This document shows, piece after piece, positions 10,441 to 24,429 of a stretch of 64,000 nt of DNA. The notes under the pieces are model-generated. The model searched no databases. It was not told the DNA's origin and was given only the letters and a program-made list of their open reading frames with translations. Position 1 is the first letter of the stretch. Every line of letters starts with the position of its first letter. Both the position numbers and the translations under genes were made by a program. Source of the DNA: Globodera rostochiensis (taxonomy: Eukaryota; Nematoda; Chromadorea; Rhabditida; Heteroderidae). The stretch spans positions 62,001-126,000 of the forward strand of contig JAEVLN010000004.1 of the NCBI GenBank assembly GCA_018350325.1, read 5' to 3'.

Positions 10441-12179
10441 CAGCAGAAGGCAATGGACTCTCTTTACCTATTCCCACGACCGCCGAAAAGATTGGCATTA
10501 ATCGATTTTTTGAAGTAGGCAAAGGAGACACAGACAGTATGAAAATCAATACCGACGGAGCCGCCCCGCCCGTATGTCGTTCAACGGACACCAGAAAGCG
10601 CTCTGCAACTCAATTCCCTCCCCTTATGAGCCGCCCTACGAGTTGATATTTTACCTGAACAAAAGGGTCACAACTTAAACTTTTCATTAAACAAACTCTG
10701 TTATACTTCTTACTCTTCCTTGGTCCGTTTAGTAAACTCCACTGCTAGCTCCTTAGACTTCCCTTCTGAAAAAAAAACCGATAAAAATTGTTTTAAAAAA
10801 AAGTTAGGGCCCATCATTTTGCTCCTCCTAGTCAATCCTTCCCCTTATTCTGCCACCCGCCCCCCCCCAATTCTCCCCCACCCCCGAATTACAATGGACT
10901 GGCGTCGCCCTCTGGCTGTCACTGGGCCCGTCCGCCCGCTCACCAGGTGGCGGGGGGGGGGGGGGTGCAGCCCCTACCATGATCACGTGTTCTTCTCTGA
11001 AAAAAAACTTTTTGCAAAAAAAGCGCCTGCGTAGCCGTTCAACAGACACCAGAAAGCGCTCTGCATCCAGTGTAGTTGTCGAAAACCTCCAATGTTCTGG
11101 AGGTTTGCCCCGGGCCAGATCCCACAGGCATTGTGAAAAACAGGCTAAAAATTCTTTTAAAAAAAAAGTTCAAAATGGACTGCACATTATTTGTGCTTTA
11201 AGTGGAAGTAGTGCAAAATGTGCACCTGCAAATTTTGCTCCTCCTACACACCAACTCAAATCCCTCCCCTTATGAGCCGCCCTTTTCTTTGTTGAATTCT
11301 CTGCCACCCCTCCCCCCCCCCCAATTCTCCCCCCACCCCCGAAATTACAATGAGCTGGCCGAAGCCGCCCTCTGCGGGCCCGTCCGCCCGCTCACCAGGT
11401 GGGGGGGGGCTGCAGCCCCTCTCCCCGAAATGAAATCAATTCAACACAAATAAAATGCAATTAAAATAAAATTTGTTTATCAATCAAAGAACGCACCAAA
11501 CTGTTCCGTACGCACCAGTGCCCACCGGATTTACTGAAATTTTGCACATATTTTATGGAGACGCTTTTTTTTAATATTTATGGTCGATCGGTCGGGCCCT
11601 CCGGCGCGTTTTGTATGTAGGTTTAAAATTCACCGACCAAATTGGGCAAGCTGAACGGGCTAATAACGACGACGACGGCACCCTTAAAATTGTTTTGTTT
11701 TGTAAAATTTTACATATTTTTGGTCCGACTCGGGCGAGTACATGTCCACAGCCTCGTAGCCGTTCAACAGACACCGCGCTCTGCATCCAGTGTAGTTGTC
11801 GAAAACCTCCAATGTTCTGGAGGTTTGCCCCGGGCCAGATCCCACAGGCATTGTGAAAAACAGGCTAAAAATTCTTTTAAAAAAAAAGTTCAAAATGGAC
11901 TGCACATTATTTGTGCTTTAAGTGGAAGTAGTGCAAAATGTGCACCTGCAAATTTTGCTCCTCCTACACACCAACTCAATTCCCTCCCCTTATGAGTCCG
12001 CCCTTTTCTTTGTTCCAAATTGTCTGCCAGAAGTCGCCCTCTGCGGGCCCGTCCGCCCGCTCACCAGGTGGGGGGGGGGGGGGCTGCGGCCCCTCTCCCC
12101 GAATCACATCGGCCGACTTGAGAAGGCGTCCTCTGCTGCTCGAAGAATTACATCGTCCACCCCCACAACCAACAAATGA

Positions 12180-13780
12180 GCGTCGTCACCGTGCCCGTCG
12201 CTTCCCCCGTTGAATCTGCAACAAAAGGAATTTAACAGAAAAAGACAGCAAGATCATGGATTATTCCATAATTTTGTTTTTTTCTTCAAGATGTACCTGT
12301 TTTCCGTTGAGCGAATACAGTTTTCGCACCACTCCGCTGTTCAATTTGATAATTGCTGTTATGTCGCTGATAAAACCCGAGCTCCCAAGTTTTTTGTTGG
12401 TGGTTTAACTTCCTCATCCCCCCCCCCCGCCAACCCCCACGCCAAAATGGACGCGTCAACTCCCTCCCCCCACCCCCGGGTCCGAAGCCACGAAACACCG
12501 ATTAAGCAAAAAACGACGAAATACCGAAAAAAAAAATTTTTGTCAATAAAATTTTTTAAGGGTATACAAGGGCGTAGAATCCGAATCTGACCTGCTTTTC
12601 GACCAATTTCGAACCCCGAACCGGATTCGAACAAATTTTCGAAAATTTAAAAATTTCTCAAATCAAATTTGGGACTCAAAATCATTCTCAAAAAGCATGA
12701 ATTAGGGTCCCCGGATTCAGAATTGGGCGAAATGGAGGTAATGTTCGGATTCTACTGCCCAGAAGACAAATTCAACAAATTTCCCATTTTTTTAAATTTG
12801 CGAGCGTTTCATAAACTGAATTCACTGATCGTTTTATTTTTCACTTACCTCCTCTTGAAGAAGTGTTACTGAGGCGATGAACGGTCGATCAGAACTCTGA
12901 TCAGCAGCATTCTGACTTCCGTCTCGGCAAAAACCAAAGGGGGGACCCTTTTGTTTTACAAAATTTTGTAATTTTTGGATCAAAAATACACCTCTAAGAA
13001 TCGACTTTTTTTGCTTTTTCAAAAAATACACCCCTAAGAATCGACTTTTGGATCGCCCCCGCCCCGAAAAAAATTCCTGGCTACGCCCTTGTGTCTCGGC
13101 CCAATTTTCGAGTGGCGATAAATGGAAGAGGTCAGGTGCACCCCCCCCCCCCCCGAGGGGACGATTGGGGTCAACTGAGCGCCTATTATAAAAGGGTCAT
13201 CTGGTTGACAATTTGTGCATTTATTTCACATATTCCGACCTTCGGCGTCTCGGTCGCTGATCACGATTCTTACATTTATTTTGCCCAATTCCGAACCCCG
13301 AACCCGAATTCGAACAATTTTTCGAAAATATCAAAATTTTCCAAAATTCAATTTTAGCCTCAAAATCACTCAAAAAGCATAAAATTATAACGAAAAAAGC
13401 AAATAATGATCGAATTCATGTTTTTTGAATGATTTTGGGTAAAAATAGAGTTTACGTAAGTCGCTCGAAATTCGACAAATCATATACCAATCGACTCCAC
13501 TCTAAGCTAACGCACGAATCTGCAAAAACTTTTTTGCGCGGACTCAACTATGAAGGAAGTTATGGCCCCTCAAAGTTGGCCAAAAACCAAAGGGGCACCC
13601 TTTTGGTCAACATTTTTGGAAATGACGAATTCGTAATCAGCGTTTTTTTGCACCCCCCCCCCCCCGGAAATTTTTTCTGGCTACGGCCCTGGGTAAAAAT
13701 ATCAAATTTTTTAATCTTTATACAAATATTGAAAATTAAATATTGATCGACAAAGGCGCAAAAATTAGAAAAGAACAGCA
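12180..13780. other. Intergenic: decayed repeats, no supported gene
   Basis: Holds two copies of the GAATTCG-type repeat (12560-12760 and 13260-13450), a segment at 12385-12480 resembling 7010-7140, and remnants of the CGTAGCC MITE family (13074-13090, 13677-13692). I see no exon chain. Confidence 0.55.
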
Positions 13781-13786
13781 ATCCAA

Positions 13787-16438
<2,652 letters not shown>

Positions 16439-16774
16439 TTTAGCGCGCAAATTGGTTGAAAATGTATTTATGTGCCCCCAAGGCTTTGTTCCTACAAATA
16501 AAATAGCAAAAAAAAACGTAATTAATTAATTAATTATATATGTACTTCTTGAACTTTTTGCAAAAAAAGGACAGTTTCATCAATAATAAAAAAGCTTTTT
16601 GCACTTCAGCAACAGCAATGGAATCGATTTTTGAAGTAGGAAGAGACACAGCAGTATGGAAATCCAGACAAAATTAGGCGAAACGCCAGAATTAATACCA
16701 TTTTTCAAAAAATTTGTGTAAAAAGTCATAAAAAAAGGCAATTTGAGTGATCAGCGGGAGGCGAACATATCCAA

Positions 16775-19700
16775 TCACCACATAAAGCGTTGCCATCGGT
16801 CTGGTTGCGAATGCCATCGGAATGGATGGTTGAAGAAGAGATGTAGCGCAATGGCATTGATCCACAAAATTATTTTTTTTAACGATTTTAACAAAATTTA
16901 ATAATTTTAAATTGTGCATTGCCTAAAGTCCGCGGACCGATCAAAGGTTCTAAGCTTTTAAGAGCTATTGTTAAGCCAAAGCTAAACAATTAGAGAATTC
17001 GAGTCAAAGTCATTTGACTATGAAAAACCCCCCGATTTTGGGTGTTTTTTTCACACTGCACTAGCTTTCGCATGGCATCTTTTTGGTTGCTTGATTTGAT
17101 TGATTCAAAATTTGCTGGCATTGAACCGTGGACGGCACTGAACTGATCCGCCCCCATGTCCGGGCACTAATTTTTTGTGTACTCTCTTACCACAAAATGT
17201 GTTGCCAACTCCGTGAACAGAACCCAACGTGGCTGAGCATCACCACCGCCGCCGACGTGCAGACGCCACACAGCATATGGCACAATGAAATAGCGAAATT
17301 CAAGCAAATGTGCCGGGATCAGACAGACAGAAGTGGCGACGGCAAATGCAACCTTTGAGAAAACAAAAATAGGAAGGAAATGAAAAAAGTTTGTGAACTA
17401 ATTAGTCGAAACATTTTACTCCTCTTAATCGAAATCAATCACCACCGGTAAAATGTGATCCCCCCCCCCCCCTCCCCTCCCCCTTAAAATCTCAATCGCG
17501 ATCCCCTCAAAAAAGTTTGTGTGAACTGATCGGAATGCAAATGCGATCGGCCCAGCGGCTGGCGGTTTCTGAGAAGTTGCTCGGTTATCCGAACTGAAGA
17601 ACGAACCAAAAAATTCTCGCTTCTACGATTCCTTTCGAAACCGTCAACCCTAATCGGATCACATAATGAATCCTCTGATCACGACCCCTCCCCCATGATC
17701 CCCTGTCTGTGTTTCGCAATATCAGAACCGATCTCAATAATTTTTTACTTTTGTCACAGTGTTCGTGTCCATTGAGTGCCAAAGGAATGCGGCACAAACG
17801 ACATAGGCCGGCACGAGGGCATACCTTAACATTAAAATTTCCCATAAAAAAACATTGGGGGGGGGGGGTATTTATTAGAACCCGGACTTGAGCTTCGAGC
17901 GAGATCTCGAGTCGAAATTTTTCGAGATCTCGAGACGAGATTCTCGACTCGACCGGGCTCTAGTATTTATTCACTTACTTAACAAGCCAATGACGCTGAA
18001 AAAGGCGTTTCCAAATGTAAAAGGTGAAGTGCCGGTTGTCCGCCAACAAATACGGATGTGCCAATGTGCAGCAATGAACAGCGGCAACCAATGCGAACCC
18101 GGCAACGATGGCGACGGCAGCGAAACGCCAAAAACTGAAGAAAAAAAAACATAATATTTAAATTGCTCCCCGGCCCCTCGGGGTGGGAAAGGTCAGGGGT
18201 TAGGAAGCGGCTAAATTTAAATTTTCAATAAATTTTTAATAAAAAATTTTACATATGAATTTTCTAAAAAAACAAAACATTTGTATAACAGGGTTTATTA
18301 TTTATAAAATATAATTATTAAACATTTGTTTTTTTCTCTTTTTGTACTGCACGTTCCTTCCTTCCTCCCTGTTTTGTGCACTGTGCGTGCACACACCCAA
18401 CTAATTATAAATGGATGAAAAGAAATTTATTAACGCTTTCTGTCGTGGCTGGGATGGCCGAGTGGTCTAAGGCGCTAGACTCAAGCGGTGAATTCGCTTG
18501 CCCGCGATGGCTGGGTATTCTAGTGGGCGTATGCCCGCGTGGGTTCGAATCCCACTCCCAGCACAATATTTTTTTCTTTTTTTTTTAAAAAAAAACAAAA
18601 AATAGAATACATAAATTCTTCTATATGTATATATTTTTTCTTTACCCAATTTATCAATTCAACCAGGAGACCGGCCGGGATTGGGATCCCCCCCCCCAGG
18701 CGGAATTGAATTCGGGATCCCGACCGACAGCATTTTTTGGGCATTTTTGGGATTGGGCCGAAATTCCGGGTCTCAGAAAATTGGTGTCCACCGTCTCTAG
18801 AAAGAGACAGCACGTGCACAACAATTTCAATTTTCAAAAAAATAGCAAATTTTTTTTGTCTAATAGTCCCGAATAAAAATTGATAAAACCAATGAATAAT
18901 GCTAGCTTCATAGTTGCTGGGATGGCCGAGTGGTCTAAGGCGCTAGACTCAAGTGACACTGAACGCTTGCCCGTTAATGACTGGGTATTCTAGTGGGCGT
19001 ATGCCCGCGTGGGTTCGAATCCCACTCCCAGCACAATCTTTTTTATTTTTTTTTAACAAAATATTTTTTTTAAGCATAAAACAAAGCCCCTTTACCCCAA
19101 TTTTAACAATTAAAACATGGAAGGAACGTGAAAATCGGCAATTTAAAAGCGATACAATTTTCCGTACCAAAAAGTTTATTTAAATAAAATTTGAAATAAA
19201 ATGTGCCAATTTTCAACTGCAACACACACATCAATCATTAGCACCAATTTTCACCACTAAAAATGGGTAAAAAAAGAAACTTACGAAATGGCACTCCAAT
19301 GTTTGGTGCCAAAACCGTTGCGCATCACCCAAAAGCAGTAAAGCACAAATTGTGGCAGTGCCGAAGCAGCGACAAACGCACAGAAATATAACAATTGTGG
19401 CACATGGAACACCGGCTGAATGTATTTGTTCACAGAATTATAATGAAAACAAAACAAAACAAAAAATCGTTTTTTTTTTTTGAAAATTCGACAAATTTAT
19501 TGCAGAAAAAAATTGGACAAAAAAAACGGAATCCGGACATTTCGACCAATTTCGATGATTTCATTTTTCAAAAAATGGTGGGATGACCAGCTCGAACTTG
19601 AATGTTGCCACTCACAATCTTGGCAATGCATTTCTATGATAAAAAAAGGGTTTCATTGAGTCAATTTAGCGGATTTTTCCATTTCTCGTCTACGTTTTTG

Positions 19701-21003
19701 GACAATAATTTCTTTTTTAATTTACCCGATGAGCCGAACGGTCGCCAAGCACAACAGCGCCTCCATTTAAGTACAAAAAAATGATGAACCCAAAGCACAG
19801 GAGGGCATTAGGCCAAAGTCGACGGATCTAAAATTATAATTTTTTTATTTTTTTGAGGGGGGGGGGGGGAATTACCAAAAAATTGATGGTGCCGTACAGC
19901 GACTGCTGTTGCTGTTGCACCAACAATGTCCGAAGCGCTGTCCACACAACGGGCAGGCATGGGAAACAGACCCACACAATGTTTGTCTGCAAAGAAAATT
20001 TTGTTTTTTTTTGTCGATTTTTTAAAATATTTTTGACCCACCCCCTCCCCCATATACCACCCTCCGGCGATTTTTACCTGCCGCACAAAAAGTGCCAATG
20101 CAAACGCCAAAAACATTTTGAAAGGATGCCGTTGACCGTCGGTGGCCAATGCGTGTGCCAACAAAGTCAGTGACAGTAAATCCGTGTAACTTCAATGCAT
20201 TTTAATCAAACAAAATTATGCCAAACCAGCAACAAAAATAAAAATCCCTGCCCCTCCCCAAACAACAATTTTGGCAAAATTTAACAAAATGCGCTTAAAA
20301 TTTAAAACAACAATTCGGCGCACAACCCCAAAATGTTACCCGAATATTTACGACAAAAATAAAATTTGCTTACAACAACAGCGACGTGTCCAACAGGACG
20401 GGCACACAGAGCACAGCCAACACCGGAAGATGCACGCCCGTCACATCGCTTTTCTGTCCAAAAATTGGTTTAAATTTTTTTTGACCAAAAAAGGAGAACA
20501 TTCATTGAGACAGAAAAATTTATTCAATGTCGAAAATTAAATAATAAAAGTCCTAAATAAAAACTTATTAAAAATTGGCACCTACGCATTTGCGTTGCCC
20601 AAGGGAGCGCCGGAGGCGACAAAGGCCCACAAAACAAATTGGCACCAGCACGGAGTTCACGAAGCGTTCACGCCCGCACAGTCGAAGCAACGGAACGAGC
20701 AGATAAAGCAGTGGCGGCGTGGTGATTTTCGGGTTCCTGCCAAAAAGTTTTTAATTCATTTTAAAATTTTTATTTTTTAATCAAAAAAATAACCCAACCA
20801 ATGGTCAAAGTTCCCTGCGCAATATTGCCGCGCCTGGGCCACATGGAACTCCTCGTCCATGTACGCGTCCGGCACGCGCTCGTCCAGCCGACTGACCGCC
20901 AACGCGTGCGCCACGCCGAACAACGTGCCCAGAAGCCAATATAAAAATGGGAAAATTCTGTTGCTTTTTTTTTTTTTGAAAAACGATGCCCTTAGGGCTT
21001 ACC
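16775..21003 (-). CDS. ALG10: Dol-P-Glc alpha-1,2-glucosyltransferase (ALG10/DIE2)
   Basis: Exons traced: about 21003 upstream (start unresolved), 20799-20957, 20586-20736, 20374-20453, 20078-20189, 19876-19986, 19726-19827, 19616-19633, 19285-19415, 17979-18134, 17749-17824, 17191-17352 and 16775 to about 16866. Diagnostic blocks: AYMDEEFHVAQARQYC and NPKITTPPLLYL (the family's DE and TTPP motifs), LFVRQTNIVWV, LNGGAVVLGDRSAH, HVPQLLYF, HPYLLADNRHFTFYIWKR, LLEFRYFIVPY and a terminal RFMW. ALG10 is a multi-pass ER protein that adds the last glucose to Glc2Man9GlcNAc2-PP-dolichol before N-glycan transfer. Oddities: an 18-nt micro-exon, a last exon with no visible AG acceptor, and an N-terminus without an in-frame Met. 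The 1.15-kb intron 18135-19284 houses two tRNA genes. Confidence 0.93.
17876..17962. mobile_element. 87-bp fold-back element (TCTCGAG type) in an ALG10 intron
   Basis: Ends TAGAACCCGG and (complement) TAGAGCCCGG with GAGATCTCGAG repeats between, flanked by perfect 8-bp duplications GTATTTAT (17868-17875 and 17963-17970). It makes up more than half of the 154-bp intron 17825-17978; without it and one duplication copy the intron would be about 59 bp, normal for this genome. Confidence 0.85.
18448..18563 (+). tRNA. tRNA-Leu(CAA) with 32-nt intron
   Basis: Acceptor stem GCTGGGA pairs with TCCCAGC. D arm GGCCGAGTGGTCTAAGGC gives box A and GGTTCGAATCC gives box B. Anticodon stem CTAGA/TCTAG with CAA at 18482-18484; the intron 18486-18517 starts one base 3' of the anticodon, as in nuclear tRNAs. 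A long variable arm (TGGGCGTATGCCCGC) marks a type II tRNA. The mature length is 84 nt before CCA. A T-rich tract after 18566 is a Pol III terminator. It lies antisense within an ALG10 intron. Confidence 0.96.
18916..19033 (+). tRNA. tRNA-Leu(CAA) with 34-nt intron, second copy
   Basis: Mature sequence appears identical to the copy at 18448, but the intron (18954-18987) differs in length and in its 5' two-thirds; the last part (ctgggta) is conserved. Anticodon CAA at 18950-18952. Same box A and box B, and T-rich terminator after 19038. Spacing from copy 1 is about 350 bp of non-similar sequence, so the pair likely arose by duplication with purifying selection only on the mature tRNA. Confidence 0.96.
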
Positions 21004-21233
21004 GAATGCGGCAGACCCGCAGATTGGCCAACTTTTGGACGATTGAAGCATTGTAAAATCAGCAACAAAAAAAAAGAAGCCAGTTTTTGTTATGCGATTG
21101 CCAAAATAAGAAAAATGGTTCAAAAAACCTTTTATTTCCAAAAAATTCTCGCTAAATAAATAATAAAAAAAATCTTTCACTATTTTTTATACTCAAAACA
21201 AATTTTAAAATAAAAAACGATCATTTTTCTTCT

Positions 21234-22390
21234 TCACTTTCGTTTGGGCTTTCCGCCACCGCCGCCTCCGTCGCGCCGTCGTGTAATTTGCTCCAACAGT
21301 ATGCCAACCTGCGCGTTCAGATTCGGCTGACCCTTCGCGGTGCGCAACTGGAGTGCCTGGTTTTTTCTGCAAAAAAAAGGGGGGGGGGAATGGACGGGTA
21401 GTGAAAATCAAATTTACAAAATTCCATTTTCGCTGTAAACATTTCGCCAAAATTAAATTTTTGAGGGTTTTATTTGATTTTTCTAAATTTTTGACGAAAA
21501 ATTTGGATGCTGTTTCGAAATTTTGTGAAAATTAACGGGCTGCTCGCCCGCCTTTTGTCTGTCCTCTGCACTCACTTCCGTCTCCAGGACGCGCTGAGCT
21601 CGCGCTGCGCCTCCGCCTGCGCGCGTTCCTCACGCGCGCGCTCGCGTTGCTCACGCTTCTCCGCCTGCAGCCGCTCAAAGGTGAGCTGCGCGCGTTTGTA
21701 CGCGCTCAAATAGGCGCCGCCGCGTTTCGGCTGGTTAGGCTTCGCCGGCGGTGGCGACGCGTTGTCCGACGATGGCAAGGAGGGCAGCAGCAATTTTGGC
21801 ACGGCCTATAAAAAGACCAAATTTTTTTAAAAATTTCAACAACAAACCGATTGATACCTTTGCTCCTCCTCTGTTCATCAATTTGTCCTCCGCAATTGGG
21901 TCTGAAAATGTAATTATTATTAATCATATTTAAATTTGTGTTCAATTGTTTTTTGTTTTTTTTTTTGCAAAATTTGCCGTTAGTTCCGCCGCTGCGGTCG
22001 TGCACATTCTGCAAACTCTGCGGATGCTGCTCCGGGTCGGTGGTGTGCAACAACTGCTTGCGCTTAAACTTGCGTTGAGCCCGGTTTAGCCTGAACAATT
22101 AAAATTTTGAGTTTTGCCTAGAGGGTACACTAATTAGAATTATCGGATTTCATTAATGGAATAAACTCTCAAAAAAATTGGTAAAATTTTAGCAGTTTAA
22201 TCAAAAACTGTTTTGTTTGTGAATGAGCGCCGCACCTTTCGAGACTAAAAAATTTAGGGATTGGAGAAAAAATGTCGGGAATTTTGGCCCATCTTTGTTA
22301 TCTGTGCGCTTACCCCAAAACGGTGTGCCTCCGTTGTGAACCACCGCGCCCACCGGTGTCCGCCTTCGCCCGTCGTTGCGTTTTGCCCAT
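21234..22390 (-). CDS. CCDC59: CCDC59/TAP26-like protein carrying an RBM22-like exon block
   Basis: Five exons: 22314-22390, 21978-22090, 21858-21901, 21576-21805 and 21234-21366 (TGA), in phase, 198 residues. The C-terminal half is a highly charged helix (YKRAQLTFERLQAEKREQRE...) ending in KGQPNLNAQVGILLEQI, the hallmark of CCDC59/TAP26/Fyv7 proteins (human ends KKGQPNLNVQMEYLLQKI), implicated in pre-rRNA processing. Residues about 43-83 (SLQNVHDRSGGTN, DPIAEDKLMNRGGAKAVPKL) match RBM22 residues about 189-225 ([30 protein letters not shown]) with both intron positions conserved, including a GC-AG intron at 21902-21977. Human CCDC59 lacks this segment as far as I recall. The N-terminus is Arg/Lys/Gly-rich, possibly a nucleolar signal. 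Confidence 0.85.
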
Positions 22391-22549
22391 CCGAATTTTT
22401 TTCTGTTCAAAAAAAAAGAAAAATAAACAAAAGTCTTACACAAATATAATATTTGTTTGAAACATTAAAATCACTTTTTATCCAAATATATATGTTTAAA
22501 TAAAATTGCTTTTTAATTTTATATCACCTATTCTTTAAAAATAAAATGT

Positions 22550-24400
22550 CAGAAAAAGGAAGCAAGCACCGCAAAAAACATTGTCAGCCTGACCGATCGG
22601 GATTTAAAATCTCGTGACTTTGCAAAATCGTAAGCGAGATTTTTTTCTGAATTTTTTATATTTTTTGAGCATTTACGAGATTCTCGATCGGTCCCCATGT
22701 CCGGGCTCGGCTCTAGACACATACGGGCAGTCAAAAGCAAAAATAGGAGAACAATGTCAATAAATATACAACAAAATAAAATGAGATTCAAATGACGAAA
22801 ATTGCCTTTTTTTTTTTTCTTTTTTGTTCTTTCAGCCATTGTTGCCATTATTTGCAATGGTGGTGCCGTTGTTGCTGTTGTTGGTGTTGATGTGACGGCA
22901 CCGTCCATACGAGAAGCACACACACTTTTGTGCGGGCGTGTTGTTAAAAGCAACAGCCTGTGATTGGAAATGTTCATAATTGTTATCAACATGCCATTTA
23001 TGTGCCAGTCATGCCATGCCATGCCGTGCCGTACACCAACAAATTCAAGGATTCAAAAAATCCGTTCAAAAAACGGCGTTATAAACGGGGGGGGGGAATT
23101 CATTTTGTCTAAACCCTTCCGCGAGCAGTCGAATTCAAATTGGTCAAAAAAAGTCGTCGCGGTATACTGGACCAGGGGGCATAGCCCGAATAAATTTGGC
23201 CAATTTTTCGTTTCGATTAAGGGAAGTGGTCTTTGTTTTTCATTTTTAACTTGGCGAAGGTGGTGGGCGGCAAAGGCAAGTAATTTCAAAACCCAAAAAA
23301 CATTGCGCGCTTACCACAGGCTTGAACACATGCTTGACAAGCAGTACATTGTCCGTGCACAGCCACAGCTGAACGCCGGCCCGCCTGTCCAACGCCAGCT
23401 TCACCGCTTTTGTGTCCGCAAAACGACGAAGCTTTACAAAACAACAATTTTTTTATGCATTGCATTGACTTTATAATTAATTCAAAAAATGCTAAAAAAA
23501 TAAATATTTACAACAAAAAAAACGTAATGGAAATATAAATGTTTGTTCACTTGAAAATCGGGCGAATTGATCTGCAGACTGGGCCGGCCAAGGAGTCCAT
23601 CCCCCCGATCGGCGGGCTTCGGTTGTCGCTCTTCCACATGTTCAGCAACAAATGAGCCGTCCGCACGTGCGCTCATCCGAGCCGAATCGGGCACAAATGC
23701 CTTTAAAAAAATCTAACAAATGCCAAACTTCACATTGAATTTGAATTTTTTTTCCTCGTTCAAAAAAGCTGCAATTAAACTATTAAAATTTTTGTATAAA
23801 TAAAAAATCATTTTAAAAATTTACGAACAATTTTTTTTTGACTAAATTTATTCGTTGAATAAATAAATTTATGCTAAACCACCCATTCATTCTTCACCTC
23901 ACGTTGCCATTGCGTCTGCGCGATGAGGCGATAGGCGACACCGGTGGGCATAAATCTGTGCAAATTTTAACAAATTTCAAAAGAAAATGCTAATTTTAAA
24001 CATTTTTTAAGCGCCCTACATTTCCATGCGAAAATTTGGTTGCTCCGGACTGAACAGCTCGCGTCTCTCGTTGTCCGGCAACACCAGTGTTCGGTCACCA
24101 TTGGCCCAGTGCAGTTCGAGCTGACCGCTCAACAGAAAGCGCAGCAAATGGCCCCGGGGCATGCGCACCTCGTAGAGGCGTTCAGCGTGCAAATAGTCAA
24201 TCTTTGGAGAACAAATTTTGATCGATAAAAAAATATGAAAACAGAAACACATGAAAGAAGATGCTCGAGAACTAAATACCGAGACCCGAGAAAGAGCCCG
24301 AGAACCAAGACCCAGCCCTCCGCTCCCACAAAAACGATAATTTTCGAGACTGGAAAACCGAGACTCTCGCGCATCACATCGACTCCTGCTCCGAGTCGGG
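22550..24400 (-). CDS. Candidate exons of unknown protein, possibly the 3' part of the coiled-coil gene upstream
   Basis: Minus-strand segments with good flanking splice sites and coding-like composition: about 24020-24230 (RLYEVRMPRGHLLRFLLSGQ, then LELHWANGDRTLVLPDNE), 23880-23960 (RFMPTGVAYRLIAQTQWQRE), 23550-23700 (PDSARMSARADGSFVAEHVE), and 23320-23440 (RRFADTKAVKLALDRRAG, VQLWLCTDNVLLVKHVFKPV, then GTAAGC donor). The 'ANGDRTLVLPD' piece resembles the glycine-box repeats at the C-terminus of TCP10/CPAP (SAS-4) proteins, which would fit the coiled-coil gene directly upstream, but the match is weak. I could not establish the exact exon joins or the stop. Confidence 0.45.
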
Positions 24401-24429
24401 GCAGGAGCACAGGAATTAGGAGTTTGGTT

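Larger units (their letters stand above)
9060..12180. repeat. Region of degenerate tandem/dispersed units
   Basis: Blocks containing 'agaaagcgctctgca', 'gtccgcccgctcaccaggtgg' and 'cttatgagccgccc' recur at about 9080-9420, 10555-10975, 11034-11410 and 11757-12075. The unit at 11034-11282 is almost identical to 11757-12003. Read on the minus strand, the 11757 copy keeps an open GQTSRTLEVFDNYTGCRARC segment running into LLNGYEAVDMYSPESD. The 11034 copy is disrupted by a short insertion at the same place, so these may be decaying copies of an exon I cannot name. Long poly-G/poly-C runs interrupt the units. Confidence 0.55.
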
